Shown piece by piece: positions 1-9,800 of a DNA stretch of 64,000 nt. The position numbers and the translations under genes were made by a program. This stretch comes from DASQHW01 sp963837155 (GTDB lineage Bacteria; Actinomycetota; Acidimicrobiia; IMCC26256; PALSA-610), in NCBI GenBank assembly GCA_963837155.1, contig CAWIMB010000002.1, forward strand, positions 3,224,001-3,288,000, read 5' to 3'. The notes below the pieces were generated by a model. It saw only the letters and a list, made by a program, of their open reading frames with translations. It was not told the DNA's origin and did no database searches. Positions within the stretch are counted from its first letter, which is position 1; every line of letters starts with the position of its first letter.

Positions 1-4
1 ATCG

Positions 5-787
5 TCAGCCGGCGCGGGCGACGGTGTGCAACAGAGCGGCATGCACGTCCGGTGACCCGGCGAGGATGTCACCCGAGCGCAGCCACGCGCCGTCGTCGCC
101 GTTCCAGTCGGTCACGAGCCCGCCCGCTTCGCGCACGATCACGCCGCCGGCCGCGACGTCCCAGGGGCCCAGCCGCAGTTCGAAATAACCGTCGAACACG
201 CCCTCGGCGGTCCAGCACAAGTCCAAGCTCGCCGCGCCCACTCGTCGCAGGTCCTCGAAGGCGCGCAGGGCACGGGCGAACGCGGGCTCGTACTCCGGCA
301 GCAGCTCCTTGCGCCGGAACGGAAAGCCGGTAGCGACGATCGCTTGGATGGGAGGACGAGCGCTGACGTGCATGCGCCGGCCGTCCCGGAACGCGCCGCG
401 GCCGCGCGCGGCGGCGAAGCACCGGTCGAGCAACGGCGCGTACACGACACCAGCGACCGGCACACCGTCGTCGATCAACCCGACCGAGACGCCGACCGCG
501 TCGAAGCCGTGGACGAAGTTCGCGGTTCCGTCGAGGGGGTCGACGAGCCAACCTGTTTCGAAGGCTTCGCCGCCCTCTTCCTCGCCGTAGACGGGAAGCG
601 GCGATTCGCGCTGCAGCACGTCGCGCACCGCCGCTTCGCTCGCGAGGTCAGCTTCGCTGACCCAATCGCCGGGCGACTTCTCCCGCACGTCGCGCGCGCG
701 GCCGAGGTTGGCCTGCACGATCGCGCCGCCGGCTCGAGCGGCCCGTTCGGCGGTGGTCAACAACGCGTCGAGATCGAGCGTGCTCAC
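5..787 (-). CDS. Inositol monophosphatase family phosphatase
   Basis: A 260-aa member of the inositol monophosphatase superfamily, Mg2+-dependent phosphatases acting on inositol-1-phosphate, histidinol phosphate or similar small phosphoesters. The metal-site motifs are intact: GEEEGG (residues 68-73), DPLDGTANF (83-91) and the C-terminal WDVAAGG near residue 210. I start it at the GTG that overlaps the stop of the upstream gene by four bases (GTGA); the open frame runs further upstream but is only a shadow of that gene. It is the last gene of a coupled fdhD-IMPase-IMPase operon. The exact substrate is not readable; histidinol-phosphatase or suhB-like activity are both possible. Confidence 0.88.
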   Translation of the reverse strand: MSTLDLDALLTTAERAARAGGAIVQANLGRARDVREKSPGDWVSEADLASEAAVRDVLQRESPLPVYGEEEGGEAFETGWLVDPLDGTANFVHGFDAVGVSVGLIDDGVPVAGVVYAPLLDRCFAAARGRGAFRDGRRMHVSARPPIQAIVATGFPFRRKELLPEYEPAFARALRAFEDLRRVGAASLDLCWTAEGVFDGYFELRLGPWDVAAGGVIVREAGGLVTDWNGDDGAWLRSGDILAGSPDVHAALLHTVARAG

Positions 788-1539
788 GCGAGGCCGGCCT
801 CGAGCACGTTGACGAGCTCGACGGTGCCGGCCGCGATCAGCTGCCGGCGCGCGCCCGTCTCCTCGGTGACGAGCTCCTCGCCGCGCGCATCGCGTACGAT
901 CGCACCCGCCTCCGTACAGGCGAGCAGCCCACCGAGGTAGTCCCACGGCGCGTGATACGGACCCGGATCGAGATACGCGTCGAGGCCGCCTGCCGCGACC
1001 TCGCACAACAGCAGCGAACAGCACCCGAGCGCGCGCGACTGCTTCCAGCCGAGGAACGAGCGCGGCAAGCCGCCCAAACCCATGACCGCGTCCTCCATAC
1101 GCGTGACCGCAGAAGCGCGCAGCGACACGCCGTTGCGCGTCGCGCCCTTGCCGCGGACAGCCGCCGTATGAAGACCGGCGGCTTGGTTCACGACCAAAGC
1201 CGCAAGCGGGCCGTCGTCATCGAGCGCGCACAGCGACGTTGCCCAGTACGCGATGCCGCGCGCGCAATTCGTGGAGCCATCGACGGGATCAACGACGACG
1301 GTGATCGTCGTACCGAGCTTCTCATGGACGCCCGACTCCTCGCTGACGATCCGCACCGGTGCCTGTTCGAGCACCGCGCATGCCGCCGCGTCGGCAACGA
1401 GATCGAGCGCGTACTGGCCCGGGCGCGCGGTCCGCTCGCGCATCGCCGGAGCGGCAATCGCGGCGACGGCCTCGTGCACGGCGGCCGCCGCGTCCGTGAA
1501 CAGCTCGAGCAGTGCATCAGGATGGGTCGCGCCGGCCAT
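784..1539 (-). CDS. Inositol monophosphatase family protein (second copy)
   Basis: A 251-aa inositol-monophosphatase-like protein. The motifs SEESG (residues 66-70) and DPVDGSTN (84-91) match the metal-binding sequences, and APWDYLGG near residue 193 supplies the C-terminal Asp. It diverges strongly from the adjacent copy, so the pair is probably not a recent duplication. The ATG shares one base with the TAA of fdhD (TAATG) and its stop overlaps the GTG of the next gene, so the three genes should be translationally coupled. The link between two small-molecule phosphatases and a formate dehydrogenase accessory gene is not explained by known pathways. Confidence 0.85.
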   Translation of the reverse strand: MAGATHPDALLELFTDAAAAVHEAVAAIAAPAMRERTARPGQYALDLVADAAACAVLEQAPVRIVSEESGVHEKLGTTITVVVDPVDGSTNCARGIAYWATSLCALDDDGPLAALVVNQAAGLHTAAVRGKGATRNGVSLRASAVTRMEDAVMGLGGLPRSFLGWKQSRALGCCSLLLCEVAAGGLDAYLDPGPYHAPWDYLGGLLACTEAGAIVRDARGEELVTEETGARRQLIAAGTVELVNVLEAGLA

Positions 1540-2387
1540 TACCCGTCCAGCTGTATTCGCTCGGCGTTCGTGTACACGTTGAAGCGGCCGTCGCGCACGA
1601 ACCCGACAACGGTCTGTCCGAAGCGCTCGGCCGCAGAGACCGCGAGGCTGGAAGGTGCGGACACCGCGCCGAGCACGGGGATGCCGGCGACCGCGGCCTT
1701 CTGCACGAGCTCGAACGACAGGCGGCCAGAGACGAACAGCATCTCGTGCCCGAGCGGCAGCTTGCGTTCGAGCAGCGCGTGTCCGATGAGCTTGTCGAGT
1801 GCGTTGTGCCGCCCGACATCCTCTCGTACCGCGAGCAATGTTCCGTCGGGAGCGAACCGAGCGGCGGCGTGCAGACCGCCAGTCTCGCCGAAGACGCGCT
1901 GATGCTCGGCGAGCTTCTCGGGAAGCGCGGCGATCACGCTCGCGGCGACCGTCGGGCCGGTGCCGACCGGCGCGCAGCGAACGGCCACGTCGTCGAGCGC
2001 CGCCTTGCCGCAGATGCCGCACGACGAGTTGGCGAGAAAGTGCCGGCTTGTGACGTCGTCCGCGACGGGCACGCGTTGCTGCAGGGTCACGACGTTGTAG
2101 AGCTGTTCGCCTTCGCCGCCGAGGCAGTACGCGATGTTGTCGAGATCGTCGATGCCGTGGAGCACGCCTTCGGTGAGACAGAAACCCGCGGCGAGCTCGA
2201 AGTCGTTGCCGGGCGTGCGCATCGTGACGACCAACGGTGCCGGCGTCTCGTTCGGGCCGTGCACGCGTATCTCTAGCGGCTCCTCGGTGACGAGCCGGTC
2301 CGGCCGGCGGCGCGCGCCGTGCTCGTCGATGGACAACACCTGCACGTTCGCGGTCGCCCGTCGGACCGGCTTCTCGGTAAGGCGCAC
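1539..2387 (-). CDS. fdhD: Formate dehydrogenase accessory sulfurtransferase FdhD
   Basis: A 282-aa FdhD homologue. In the studied family FdhD passes sulfur from a cysteine desulfurase to the bis-MGD molybdenum cofactor of formate dehydrogenase. The sulfur-relay motif SCGICG (Cys123 and Cys126) is present, as are NDFELAAGF, FAPDGTLLAVREDVGRHNA and the conserved LFVSGRLSFEL segment. I choose the GTG at 2387, just upstream of the first conserved residues. It heads a coupled operon with two phosphatases. A mobA gene lies about 1 kb away, which fits a molybdenum-cofactor neighbourhood, although no formate dehydrogenase is in view. Confidence 0.92.
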   Translation of the reverse strand: MRLTEKPVRRATANVQVLSIDEHGARRRPDRLVTEEPLEIRVHGPNETPAPLVVTMRTPGNDFELAAGFCLTEGVLHGIDDLDNIAYCLGGEGEQLYNVVTLQQRVPVADDVTSRHFLANSSCGICGKAALDDVAVRCAPVGTGPTVAASVIAALPEKLAEHQRVFGETGGLHAAARFAPDGTLLAVREDVGRHNALDKLIGHALLERKLPLGHEMLFVSGRLSFELVQKAAVAGIPVLGAVSAPSSLAVSAAERFGQTVVGFVRDGRFNVYTNAERIQLDG

Positions 2388-2449
2388 GCGCGGCAACCTA
2401 GTGCGCGACGAAGGTGGCGTCGCGACCTCATCGCAGGCAGGCTGCACGG

Positions 2450-3202
2450 GTGGCGAAGACAGGTAGGCAGCGCGACGGGCCCGACGATGGCGCGCTGCTG
2501 GCGCTCTTCGTTGCGATCGCTTCCCGTGACGACACCGAGATTGCGCGACTGCTGGACTCATCGCGCGATCTCGCAAACTCTCCGATTCATCTCGGCGCGA
2601 GCCGCCAAGATCCCGAGCCGTACTTCCTTGCGGCGATCCGTCACTACGTCTACGCCGGTGACACGGCGCTGCATATCGCTGCCGCCGCGCATCAACGAGA
2701 ACTTGCCGAGTCACTCGTTACGAGAGGCGCCGACGTCCGCGCTCGTAACCGAAGGGGAGCTGAACCGCTCCACTACGCCGCCGACGGGAGTCCCGGCGCA
2801 GAGGACTGGGATCCTGCGTCCCAGCATGACGTGATCGCCTCTCTCATCGAAGCCGGCGCGGATCCGAACACGTTGGACAAGAGTGGCGTGGCTCCCCTGC
2901 ATCGAGCCGTTCGGAACCGTTGCTCGACGGCGGTCAGCGCGCTCATCGAGAACGGCGCGAATCCGCGGCTGAAGAACAAGAAGGGTTCGACGCCGCTGCA
3001 CCTCGCCGTTCAGAACACAGGCCGGAGCGATTCTGGCTCGGAAGCGGCGAAAGACGAACAGCGCCGAATCATCGCCTTGCTCCTCGGACACGGCGCGCGT
3101 CCGACCGATACCGATGCGAACGGCAAGACGGTCGCGGCCGCAGCATCCAGCGACTGGATCCGCGATCTGCTCGGCGCCCCTGACCGCCAGCGCGGGAACT
3201 AA
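2450..3202 (+). CDS. Ankyrin-repeat protein
   Basis: About 250 aa with several ankyrin repeats: GDTALHIAAAAHQRELAESL, a repeat around GAEPLHYAA, VAPLHRAVRNR and GSTPLHLAVQN, each followed by an L..GA.P/V turn. Ankyrin repeats mediate protein binding, so a catalytic role is unlikely. No signal peptide or membrane segment is visible, so it is probably cytoplasmic. The start is uncertain: a GTG at 2450 fits the conserved N-terminal DDGALLALFVAIASRD region, while an upstream in-frame GTG at 2414 would add 12 residues. The gene is divergent from fdhD and its stop overlaps that of mobA by three bases in convergent orientation. Confidence 0.8.
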   Translation: MAKTGRQRDGPDDGALLALFVAIASRDDTEIARLLDSSRDLANSPIHLGASRQDPEPYFLAAIRHYVYAGDTALHIAAAAHQRELAESLVTRGADVRARNRRGAEPLHYAADGSPGAEDWDPASQHDVIASLIEAGADPNTLDKSGVAPLHRAVRNRCSTAVSALIENGANPRLKNKKGSTPLHLAVQNTGRSDSGSEAAKDEQRRIIALLLGHGARPTDTDANGKTVAAAASSDWIRDLLGAPDRQRGN

Positions 3203-3750
3203 CTGCCCGAGAGGCCGAGTCGGGCCAAGTCCTCGGGTGTGTCGACGTCGGTGAGTGCCCGCGAGTGCGCGTCAGCAACCACGAACGAGGCGTCATCCGC
3301 GCCGAGGAGCGCGCGCATTGCCCGTTCGCCGTGCGCGAACGCGACGCGCGCCGACGCGATCGCGGCGGCCGACCAGCGCGAGCACGCGTATTGCCTGTGT
3401 CCCTCGACCGTCGGCACGACGCTGCCGTTCCCAGGATGCTCGACGAGCATTCGGACGACCGCCTCGTCGAGGAACGGAAGGTCGCAGGCGAGCAGCATGA
3501 TCGCGGCGTCGGTGGCAAGCGCATCCGCGCCGGCGAGGAAGCCGGCGAGCGGTCCTTGACCGGGAGGCTCTTCCCGCACGCACGGCAGGCCCGTCGCCCC
3601 GGAGCCGACTTCGATCACCGGGTTGCAGGCGGCCGTGAGCACGCGCGCGGCTCGCTGCGCGAGTGCCTCGCCCCCGATCATCAAGGTCGCCTTGTCGACG
3701 CCCATGCGGCGGCTCGCTCCTCCGCTGAGGAGCACCCCCGCGACACTCAT
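3199..3750 (-). CDS. mobA: Molybdenum cofactor guanylyltransferase MobA
   Basis: A 183-aa MobA-type nucleotidyltransferase that attaches GMP to molybdopterin to form the MGD cofactor. The N-terminal GTP-binding signature GVLLSGGASRRMGVDKA (residues 5-21) with its Lys, the PGQGPLAG loop and the metal-binding LLACDLPFLD motif are clear. The ATG at 3750 overlaps the stop of the upstream gene (ATGA), which supports this start over one 19 residues further upstream. It ends convergently with the ankyrin gene. With fdhD nearby, the cell evidently makes bis-MGD molybdoenzymes. Confidence 0.92.
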   Translation of the reverse strand: MSVAGVLLSGGASRRMGVDKATLMIGGEALAQRAARVLTAACNPVIEVGSGATGLPCVREEPPGQGPLAGFLAGADALATDAAIMLLACDLPFLDEAVVRMLVEHPGNGSVVPTVEGHRQYACSRWSAAAIASARVAFAHGERAMRALLGADDASFVVADAHSRALTDVDTPEDLARLGLSGS

Positions 3751-4178
3751 GAATTCCCGGTGCCCGCTTCCGCGTCGGGGCGCAGCGAATAGCCGACAAC
3801 TACCCACCCGTTCGCGCGCTTCTCGAGCATCACGTTGTTGCGGACGCGGCTGCCGTGCGCCGCGACCTCGGTGACCACCAGCGCGGTCTGGTGCCCGGCG
3901 ATCGACGTCTCGACCCGCACGTCGACGCCGAGCCGTGCGCTCGCGTCCGCGTTCGCGTACGCGGCGCGCTTCGCGGCCACGAACCGCTCGCGGCGCATGC
4001 CGTCGCGCAGCTCCTCGCCAGAGAGATCGAACAGCAAATTGAAGTCGAGGTCATCCCACGCCCGTTCGTACGCGAGCGCGACGTCAGCCGCCCCCGGACC
4101 GGGCTCGCGTCCTATCGACACCCACATGAACACCAGCAACGCGAAGAGCACCACCATCGCGATCACGAACACGATCAT
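3747..4178 (-). CDS. Membrane-anchored protein of unknown function
   Basis: 143 aa with one hydrophobic N-terminal segment (about residues 2-21, rich in Val, Leu and Phe) followed by a soluble domain of about 115 residues, presumably outside the membrane. The soluble part has a helix with DLSGEELRDGMRRERF followed by strands ending GWVVVGYSLRP, which recalls NTF2-like or DUF4878-type domains, but I cannot assign a family. It overlaps pterin dehydratase upstream and mobA downstream by ATGA junctions, so all three form one coupled operon. Confidence 0.7.
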   Translation of the reverse strand: MIVFVIAMVVLFALLVFMWVSIGREPGPGAADVALAYERAWDDLDFNLLFDLSGEELRDGMRRERFVAAKRAAYANADASARLGVDVRVETSIAGHQTALVVTEVAAHGSRVRNNVMLEKRANGWVVVGYSLRPDAEAGTGNS

Positions 4179-4468
4179 GCGCGGTGGATCAATTCGATCG
4201 CGCCCGCGAGCTCAATGTCCTTCACGGTGAGGCCGCCCGCGTCGTGCGTCGTCAAAGCCACCCGTACCTTGCGCCACCGAATGTCGATATCGGGATGATG
4301 GTTGGCGGCTTCGGCGAGAAACCCAATGCGCACGACGAACGAGATCGCATCGGCGAATGACGCACACTCGAACGTCTTCTCGATCTCGTCGGCGACGCGG
4401 CCCCACCCCGGGAGGTGCGCGAGCGCCGCTTGGACGTCGGCATCGGAGAGCACGGCCATCGGGTCCAT
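4175..4468 (-). CDS. Pterin-4a-carbinolamine dehydratase
   Basis: 97 aa, the usual length for the PCD/DCoH family, which dehydrates 4a-hydroxytetrahydropterin after aromatic amino acid hydroxylation. The catalytic signature is present: NHHPDIDIRW around residue 60, followed by THDAGGLTVKDIELA. In actinobacteria the same fold is often found near molybdopterin genes, where a role in pterin metabolism has been suggested; the mobA gene two positions downstream in the same operon fits this. ATG at 4468; an internal Met three codons later is an alternative. Confidence 0.9.
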   Translation of the reverse strand: MDPMAVLSDADVQAALAHLPGWGRVADEIEKTFECASFADAISFVVRIGFLAEAANHHPDIDIRWRKVRVALTTHDAGGLTVKDIELAGAIELIHRA

Positions 4469-4504
4469 TCAACTCCACGCGTGCGGATAGGCAACACTCG
4501 GACC

Positions 4505-4831
4505 GTGCCGATCGAGCTTCCGGACACCGAACCCCCGACCGAGGTCGAGCTCGACCGGACGTCGGCGCTGACGCTGCACTGGCCGGACGGCGCGGTGACG
4601 CGCTTCGCGCTCGACGACCTGCGCCGGAATTGTCCGTGCGCGGAATGCCGCGGCGTGCGGGACCAGGGGCGGGTGCCCGGCCCGGGCCCGAACGCGCCGG
4701 TGCCGCTCACCGCGATCGACGCCGGGCTCGTCGGCGGCTGGGGCCTCATGATCCGGTGGAGCGACGGCCACGAAACCGGCATCTACGCGTGGAGCATCCT
4801 CCGCACCTGGGCCGACCTCGACGACGAGTAA
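4505..4831 (+). CDS. DUF971 / gamma-butyrobetaine hydroxylase-like N-terminal domain protein
   Basis: 108 aa. The pattern LTLHWPDGAVTRFALDDLR, then NCPCAECRG and later GGWGLMIRWSDGHETGIYAW matches the DUF971 family, a small domain also found at the N-terminus of gamma-butyrobetaine hydroxylases and seen beside Mrp/iron-sulfur genes. The Cys pair in CPCAEC could bind metal. The GTG at 4505 starts just before the conserved part; an in-frame GTG at 4481 is possible. It is divergent from pterin dehydratase and convergent with the GGDEF-EAL gene, with a hairpin between. Confidence 0.8.
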   Translation: MPIELPDTEPPTEVELDRTSALTLHWPDGAVTRFALDDLRRNCPCAECRGVRDQGRVPGPGPNAPVPLTAIDAGLVGGWGLMIRWSDGHETGIYAWSILRTWADLDDE

Positions 4832-4832
4832 C

Positions 4833-4883
4833 CGAACATGCGTGGCGTAATCGGCTGTGCGCCGAGTTCGCCACGCATGTTCG
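4833..4883. terminator. Bidirectional hairpin between convergent genes
   Basis: A perfect 15-bp inverted repeat (arms 4833-4847 and 4869-4883) encloses a second 5-bp stem (4851-4855 with 4861-4865). It sits exactly between the stop of the DUF971 gene and that of the GGDEF-EAL gene. No long T run follows on either side, so it would act through stem stability, as many high-GC terminators do. Confidence 0.75.
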
Positions 4884-4887
4884 AGCT

Positions 4888-6684
4888 CTACGCGGACCGG
4901 GACTCTCGCTGGCTCCAGCGGAAGCGGTGGTGGACGAGCGCGCGCACGATCTCACCGGGTTGGGGCCGGGCGAAGTAGTAGCCCTGGCCGAGGTCGCATC
5001 CGAGCTCGCGGAGCGCCTGCAGCTGCCCGCTGGTCTCGATGCCCTCGGCCGTTACGGTGAGGCCGAGCGCGTGGGCGAGCGTGACGACCGCAGCAACGAT
5101 CGCCGAGTCCTCCGGGTCCTTGCCGAGCCCGTCGATGAACGACTGGTCGATCTTCAAGACATGAACCGGAAGCACCTTGAGGTAGCCGAGCGACGACTGT
5201 CCGGTCCCGAAGTCGTCGATGCCGATGTGGACGCCCTGGGCGGCGAGCGCCTGCAGCACCGCGATCGCCCGGTCACGGTTCTCCATGAGGACGGTTTCGG
5301 TGACTTCGAGGACCAGCAGGGACGGGTCGAGACCCGCAGCCGCGACCGCGCTTTCGACGACCGTCACGATGTCGGGATCGGCCAGCTGGCGCGCTGAGAG
5401 GTTCACAGAGACCGTGAGCGGCCCTCGGTTCGACGTTTCGGCCGCCCAGCGCGCGGCTTGCGCGCACGCCTCCTGGAGCACCCACGCACCGATCGGCACG
5501 ATCAGGCCGGTCTCCTCGGCGGTCGGCAGGAACTCGTCGGGCGGGGTGAGCCCGCGCTCGGGATGCTCCCAGCGCACGAGCGCCTCGAAACCGATGACCT
5601 CGGAACGCTCGAAGTGCACCAGCGGCTGGTAGTGCACACGGAACTCGCCCTGTACGAGCGCACGCCGCAGAGACGTCTCGAGCTCGAGGCGGCGGACGGT
5701 GCGCTCACGCATCGATTCGTCGAAGACCTCGACCCGGCCTCGTCCGAGCTCCTTGGCGGAGAACATCGCAACATCGGCGTCGCGCAGCAGGCGAGCCGGC
5801 GTGTCGTCGGGGCCGTTCGAAACCACGACGCCGACGCTCGCGCCGAGGTACACCTCGGCCGCGTCGGTGAGCGCGAACGCTTCGTCGAACACCGATCGCA
5901 CGCGGCGGGCGAGCGCGACCACGTCTTCGACGCGACGAGCGCCGTGGCACACGACCGCGAGCTCGTCGCCACCGAGGCGGGCAAGCTGGTCGCCGGCACG
6001 AAGCACGCGGTCGACACGGCGGGCAACGACCGCGAGCAACTCGTCGCCGGCGTCGTGCCCAAGGCTGTCGTTGACGATCTTGAAGTGATCGATGTCGAGC
6101 ATCACGAGCCCGACGAACCGATCGTGGCTGGTGCGCGCGATCGCGTCCTCGAGCCACTCCACGAGCATCACGCGGTTCGGGAGCTCGGTGAGCGGATCGT
6201 GGCGGGTCCGGTGAGCAAGCTCCTGTTGCACGCTGCGATGATCGGTGACCTCGCGGGCGGCGCCGACCAGGTGCCGGCAGCAGCCGTCGTCGTCGACGAC
6301 CGGCGTCACCTCGACCGCCATCGCCCGGCGGGGGTTCGCGCCACCCCAGTCGACCTCGAACGCGACCGGCTGGATCTCGCGAGCAGCCCGGGCGAACGCG
6401 CGCACGTGACCCACGAGCGCATGGGGCGGCAACACCAAGCGCAGGTCTCCGGCGGACACATCGCTGCCCTCGAGGAGCCGGCGGTACGCGTCGTTGGCGT
6501 ACACGAAGTGAAACGAGTCGTCGCCGTCGACGGCGACCACGAACGCGGGGTGCGGCAGGAGGTCGAGCAGCTGCGTGTCGTCGAGATCGATACCCGATCG
6601 TCCGCCGTCGCGGTCTCCGAGCGGCGCGGCCGAGAGATGACCGCGCACGTCGGCGCTCTCGGTTCGTCCTTGCCGCCGTGACAC
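4888..6684 (-). CDS. PAS-GGDEF-EAL cyclic-di-GMP signalling protein
   Basis: 598 aa: a PAS sensor (about residues 40-150), a GGDEF domain (about 165-325) and an EAL domain (about 345-590). No membrane segment is seen, so the sensor is probably cytoplasmic. The diguanylate cyclase signature reads GGDEL (238-242), a variant of GGDEF. The EAL domain has its full catalytic set: EAL (367-369), SVNLSARQL, LEVTET, DDFGTG (490-495), LKIDQSF, AEGIET and GQGYYFA. I therefore predict a c-di-GMP phosphodiesterase with a GGDEF domain that may be weak or regulatory. The ATG at 6684 is the first in frame and 128 bp separate it from the divergent cyclase. Confidence 0.93.
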   Translation of the reverse strand: MSRRQGRTESADVRGHLSAAPLGDRDGGRSGIDLDDTQLLDLLPHPAFVVAVDGDDSFHFVYANDAYRRLLEGSDVSAGDLRLVLPPHALVGHVRAFARAAREIQPVAFEVDWGGANPRRAMAVEVTPVVDDDGCCRHLVGAAREVTDHRSVQQELAHRTRHDPLTELPNRVMLVEWLEDAIARTSHDRFVGLVMLDIDHFKIVNDSLGHDAGDELLAVVARRVDRVLRAGDQLARLGGDELAVVCHGARRVEDVVALARRVRSVFDEAFALTDAAEVYLGASVGVVVSNGPDDTPARLLRDADVAMFSAKELGRGRVEVFDESMRERTVRRLELETSLRRALVQGEFRVHYQPLVHFERSEVIGFEALVRWEHPERGLTPPDEFLPTAEETGLIVPIGAWVLQEACAQAARWAAETSNRGPLTVSVNLSARQLADPDIVTVVESAVAAAGLDPSLLVLEVTETVLMENRDRAIAVLQALAAQGVHIGIDDFGTGQSSLGYLKVLPVHVLKIDQSFIDGLGKDPEDSAIVAAVVTLAHALGLTVTAEGIETSGQLQALRELGCDLGQGYYFARPQPGEIVRALVHHRFRWSQRESRSA

Positions 6685-6812
6685 TTTCGCGCTCCCCTGG
6701 TTCCGCCCCTTCTCGATTCTCGGCAGGCTCCGGGCCCACCTGAACGTGTACGGCGACCATTCAGCACCGGCCTTCAGAGGGCTCCGTTGGGGCCGGCCGG
6801 TATCGTGGCGCC

Positions 6813-9800
6813 ATGACTTGCCCGGCCTGTGGCGTGCCGGTGCCCGAAGGCGCCCGGTTCTGCCCGGAGTGCGGCCAACGGCTGGTCGTCGCGCCCGACG
6901 AACGTCGCTTGGTGACCGTGCTGATGGCCGATCTGGTCGGCTTCACGGCGCTCTCGGCCGAGGCCGACCCCGAGCAGGTGAAACGCCTGGTCGACGACAG
7001 CTTCGAGCTGCTGGTCGATGACGTCACGGCCTTCGGAGGACGGCTCGACAAGATCGTGGGCGACGAGCTGGTCGCCCAGTTCGGTGCTCCGGTCGCGCAC
7101 GAGGACGACGCCGAGCGGGCGGTGCGGGCCGCGTTGCGCATGCACGACACGCTGGGAGCCTTGGCACCGCAGCTCGGGGTCGCCGTACAGATGCGCGTCG
7201 GGGTGAACACCGGCGAAGGCGTGGTCGGCTCGATGCGGGCCGGCGGCGACCCCACCGTGATGGGTGACGTCGTGAACACCGCCCAGCGTCTCGAGAAGCT
7301 CGCCGCGCCCGGCGAGGTCATCGTCGGTCCGGCGACGTACGCCGCCACCCGCGACGTGATCCGCTACGAGGCGCTCGGGCCGCAGGGGCTTCGCGGCCGC
7401 GAGGCTCCCGTCGACGCCTACCGAGCGGTCGCGGCGCTCACCCGCCCCGGCCGGCGCCGTGCGCACGAACGGTCACCGTTCATCGGGCGCGACGCCGAGC
7501 TCGGCGCGCTCGCGCACGTGCTGAAGATGGCGGCGTCACGCCGGCGTGCGCACCTCGTGTTGTTGTCGGGAGACGCCGGGGTCGGTAAGAGCCGCCTGGC
7601 GACGGAGATCTCGAACCTCGCGGCCCAGGAACACGGCGCGGCGGTGCTCGCCGGCCAGTGCATGCCGTACGGCGACGCGAACATCTACGGCCCGGTCGCC
7701 GAGGCGCTGCACCACGCGTGCGGCCTCGACGGTGACGACATCCGCGGCACGGAGGCCCACGCGCTCGTGCTGTCGCGGGTCAGCGACGCGCTGCGCTTGC
7801 CGACCGACTCCTCCGAGAGCGAACGCGTCGCGGAGGGTTTGATGCACCTGATCGAGGGCGTCACCCGGCCCGGCGTCGATCCCGGCCGGGCCCGCGACGA
7901 TGCGCTGCGGTCGGCGCTCGCGTTCCTCGAGGCGCTTGCGTCGCGCGCGCCGCTCGTGCTGACGCTCTCTGACGTGCACTGGGCGAGCGACGAAGTGCTC
8001 GAGTTGTGCGACCGGATGCTCGCGCGCATGCACAACATGCCGTTCGTGCTCGTCGCGACCACCCGCCAAGGCCTCGAGGACCGCTGGACACCCGAGAGCG
8101 GTCGGTATAACACGCTCGCGCTGCACCTCGAGCCGCTCGACGACACCGCGACGGCTGAGCTGGTACGCGCGCTGATGTGCGAGGCCGACCAGGAGACCGT
8201 CGCGTTCCTGCTGGAGCGAAGCGGTGGCAATCCCTTCTTCGTCGAAGAGCTGGTCGCGTTCGTTGAGGAGACGCGCGACGATGCCGGGCTGCGCGAACTG
8301 CCTGCGACGTTGCACGGCTTGGTCGCCGCCCGGCTCGACGCATTGGAACCGGCCGAGCGAACGCTGCTCGAAGACTGCGCGGTTGTCGGCGGCACGGGAT
8401 CCGTCAGCGCGGTACTCGCGCTCGAATCTCGCAGCGACGCCCAGCACCACCTCGACCGGCTCGCGGAACGCGACCTCCTGCAGATCGATCGCGACGAATT
8501 CCATTTCAAGTCGGAGCTGATCCGCGAGATTGCGTACGGCACGCTGACCAAAGCCGCGCGAGCCCGCCGGCACGCCGTCGTTGCGCCCGTCCTCGCGGCC
8601 CGGGGCGACGCGGACATCGACCAGGCCGCGCATCACCTCGCCACCGCGGCCGAGCTCGTTGCCGAGCTGGGACCGGTCGTTGGGGTACCGGCGGACGTCA
8701 CCGACGAGGCGATTCGCGCGCTCACGCTCGCGGCCGAGCGTCACGAGGCGGTCGAATCATGGCCGCCGGCCGAGCGCCACCACGACCGGGCACTGGCGTT
8801 GCTCGGAAACGAGCCGTCACGCGCCCGCCGGACCGCGTTGCTCGGTCGGAGCCCGCGCGGATCCAGCAACGGCTCGTCGACGACGCGCGCGACGACGCGC
8901 TCACCGCACTTACGGAAGCCCGCGCCGCCGACGACCGTTACAGCGAGGCGGTCGCGCTGACGTTGCTCGGCGAGAGCGAGGCTGCCGTCGGCGCCTACGA
9001 CGTCGCGGAGGCGACATTCGGCGAAGCGCTCCAGATGTGGAGAGAGCTCGAAAACGATTCCGGCGCCGCGAACGTGTTGCGCGATCTCGGCATGACCCAC
9101 CTGTTCCGCGGTGATCTCGCGCAAGCCGAGCGGTTCGTCTCGGAGGCGCTCGGATCGTTCACGTCCGCGGGCGATCAGCGCGGCTCGGCGTGGGCACTGC
9201 AGAACCTCGCGTGGATCTCGTTCTCGCACGGCAACATCCCGTTGACCGAGAAACGGCTCGAGGAGTCCGCCGATCTCTTCGGCGAACTCGGCGACTGGGG
9301 TGGGCTCGGCTGGGCGTACGGCCTGCTCGCGTTCGTGCGTTACAACCAGGGCCGGCTCGACGAGGCCGCCGCGATCGCCGAGCACATCGCGATCGAAGGA
9401 AAAGAGACCGGCAACCGGTGGGCCGTGGGCATGATGGACGTGCTGCTCGCCAACGTGGCGTTGTGGAGCGGGCGCAGTGCCGAGGCCGTCGACCGTGGTC
9501 GCGAATCGATCGCACTGTTCCAGGAGATCGGCGACAGTTGGGGTGAGGTCATGGCGACCGGTTCGGTGGTCCGCGCGCTCGCGGTGCTCGGCCGCGACGA
9601 CGAGTACGCCGCATGCCTCGCGCGCTTCACCGAGGTCGCCCAGCACATGCCCGACGAGAACATGCACGCGTTCCCCTCGCTCGTCGAGGCGAACGTCCTG
9701 CTCCAACGCGGCGACGCCGAGTCGGCGTGGGCACTGCTCGGATGCGGTCGAGCCTCCGGACGAGACCCATGTCGCCGCGGCCGACGAAGCCGCGGCCCTG

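Noticed and set aside
2414..2449. Upstream GTG start of the ankyrin gene
   Set aside because: Possible, but the added 12 residues are Arg-rich and not part of the repeat fold; 2450 was preferred.
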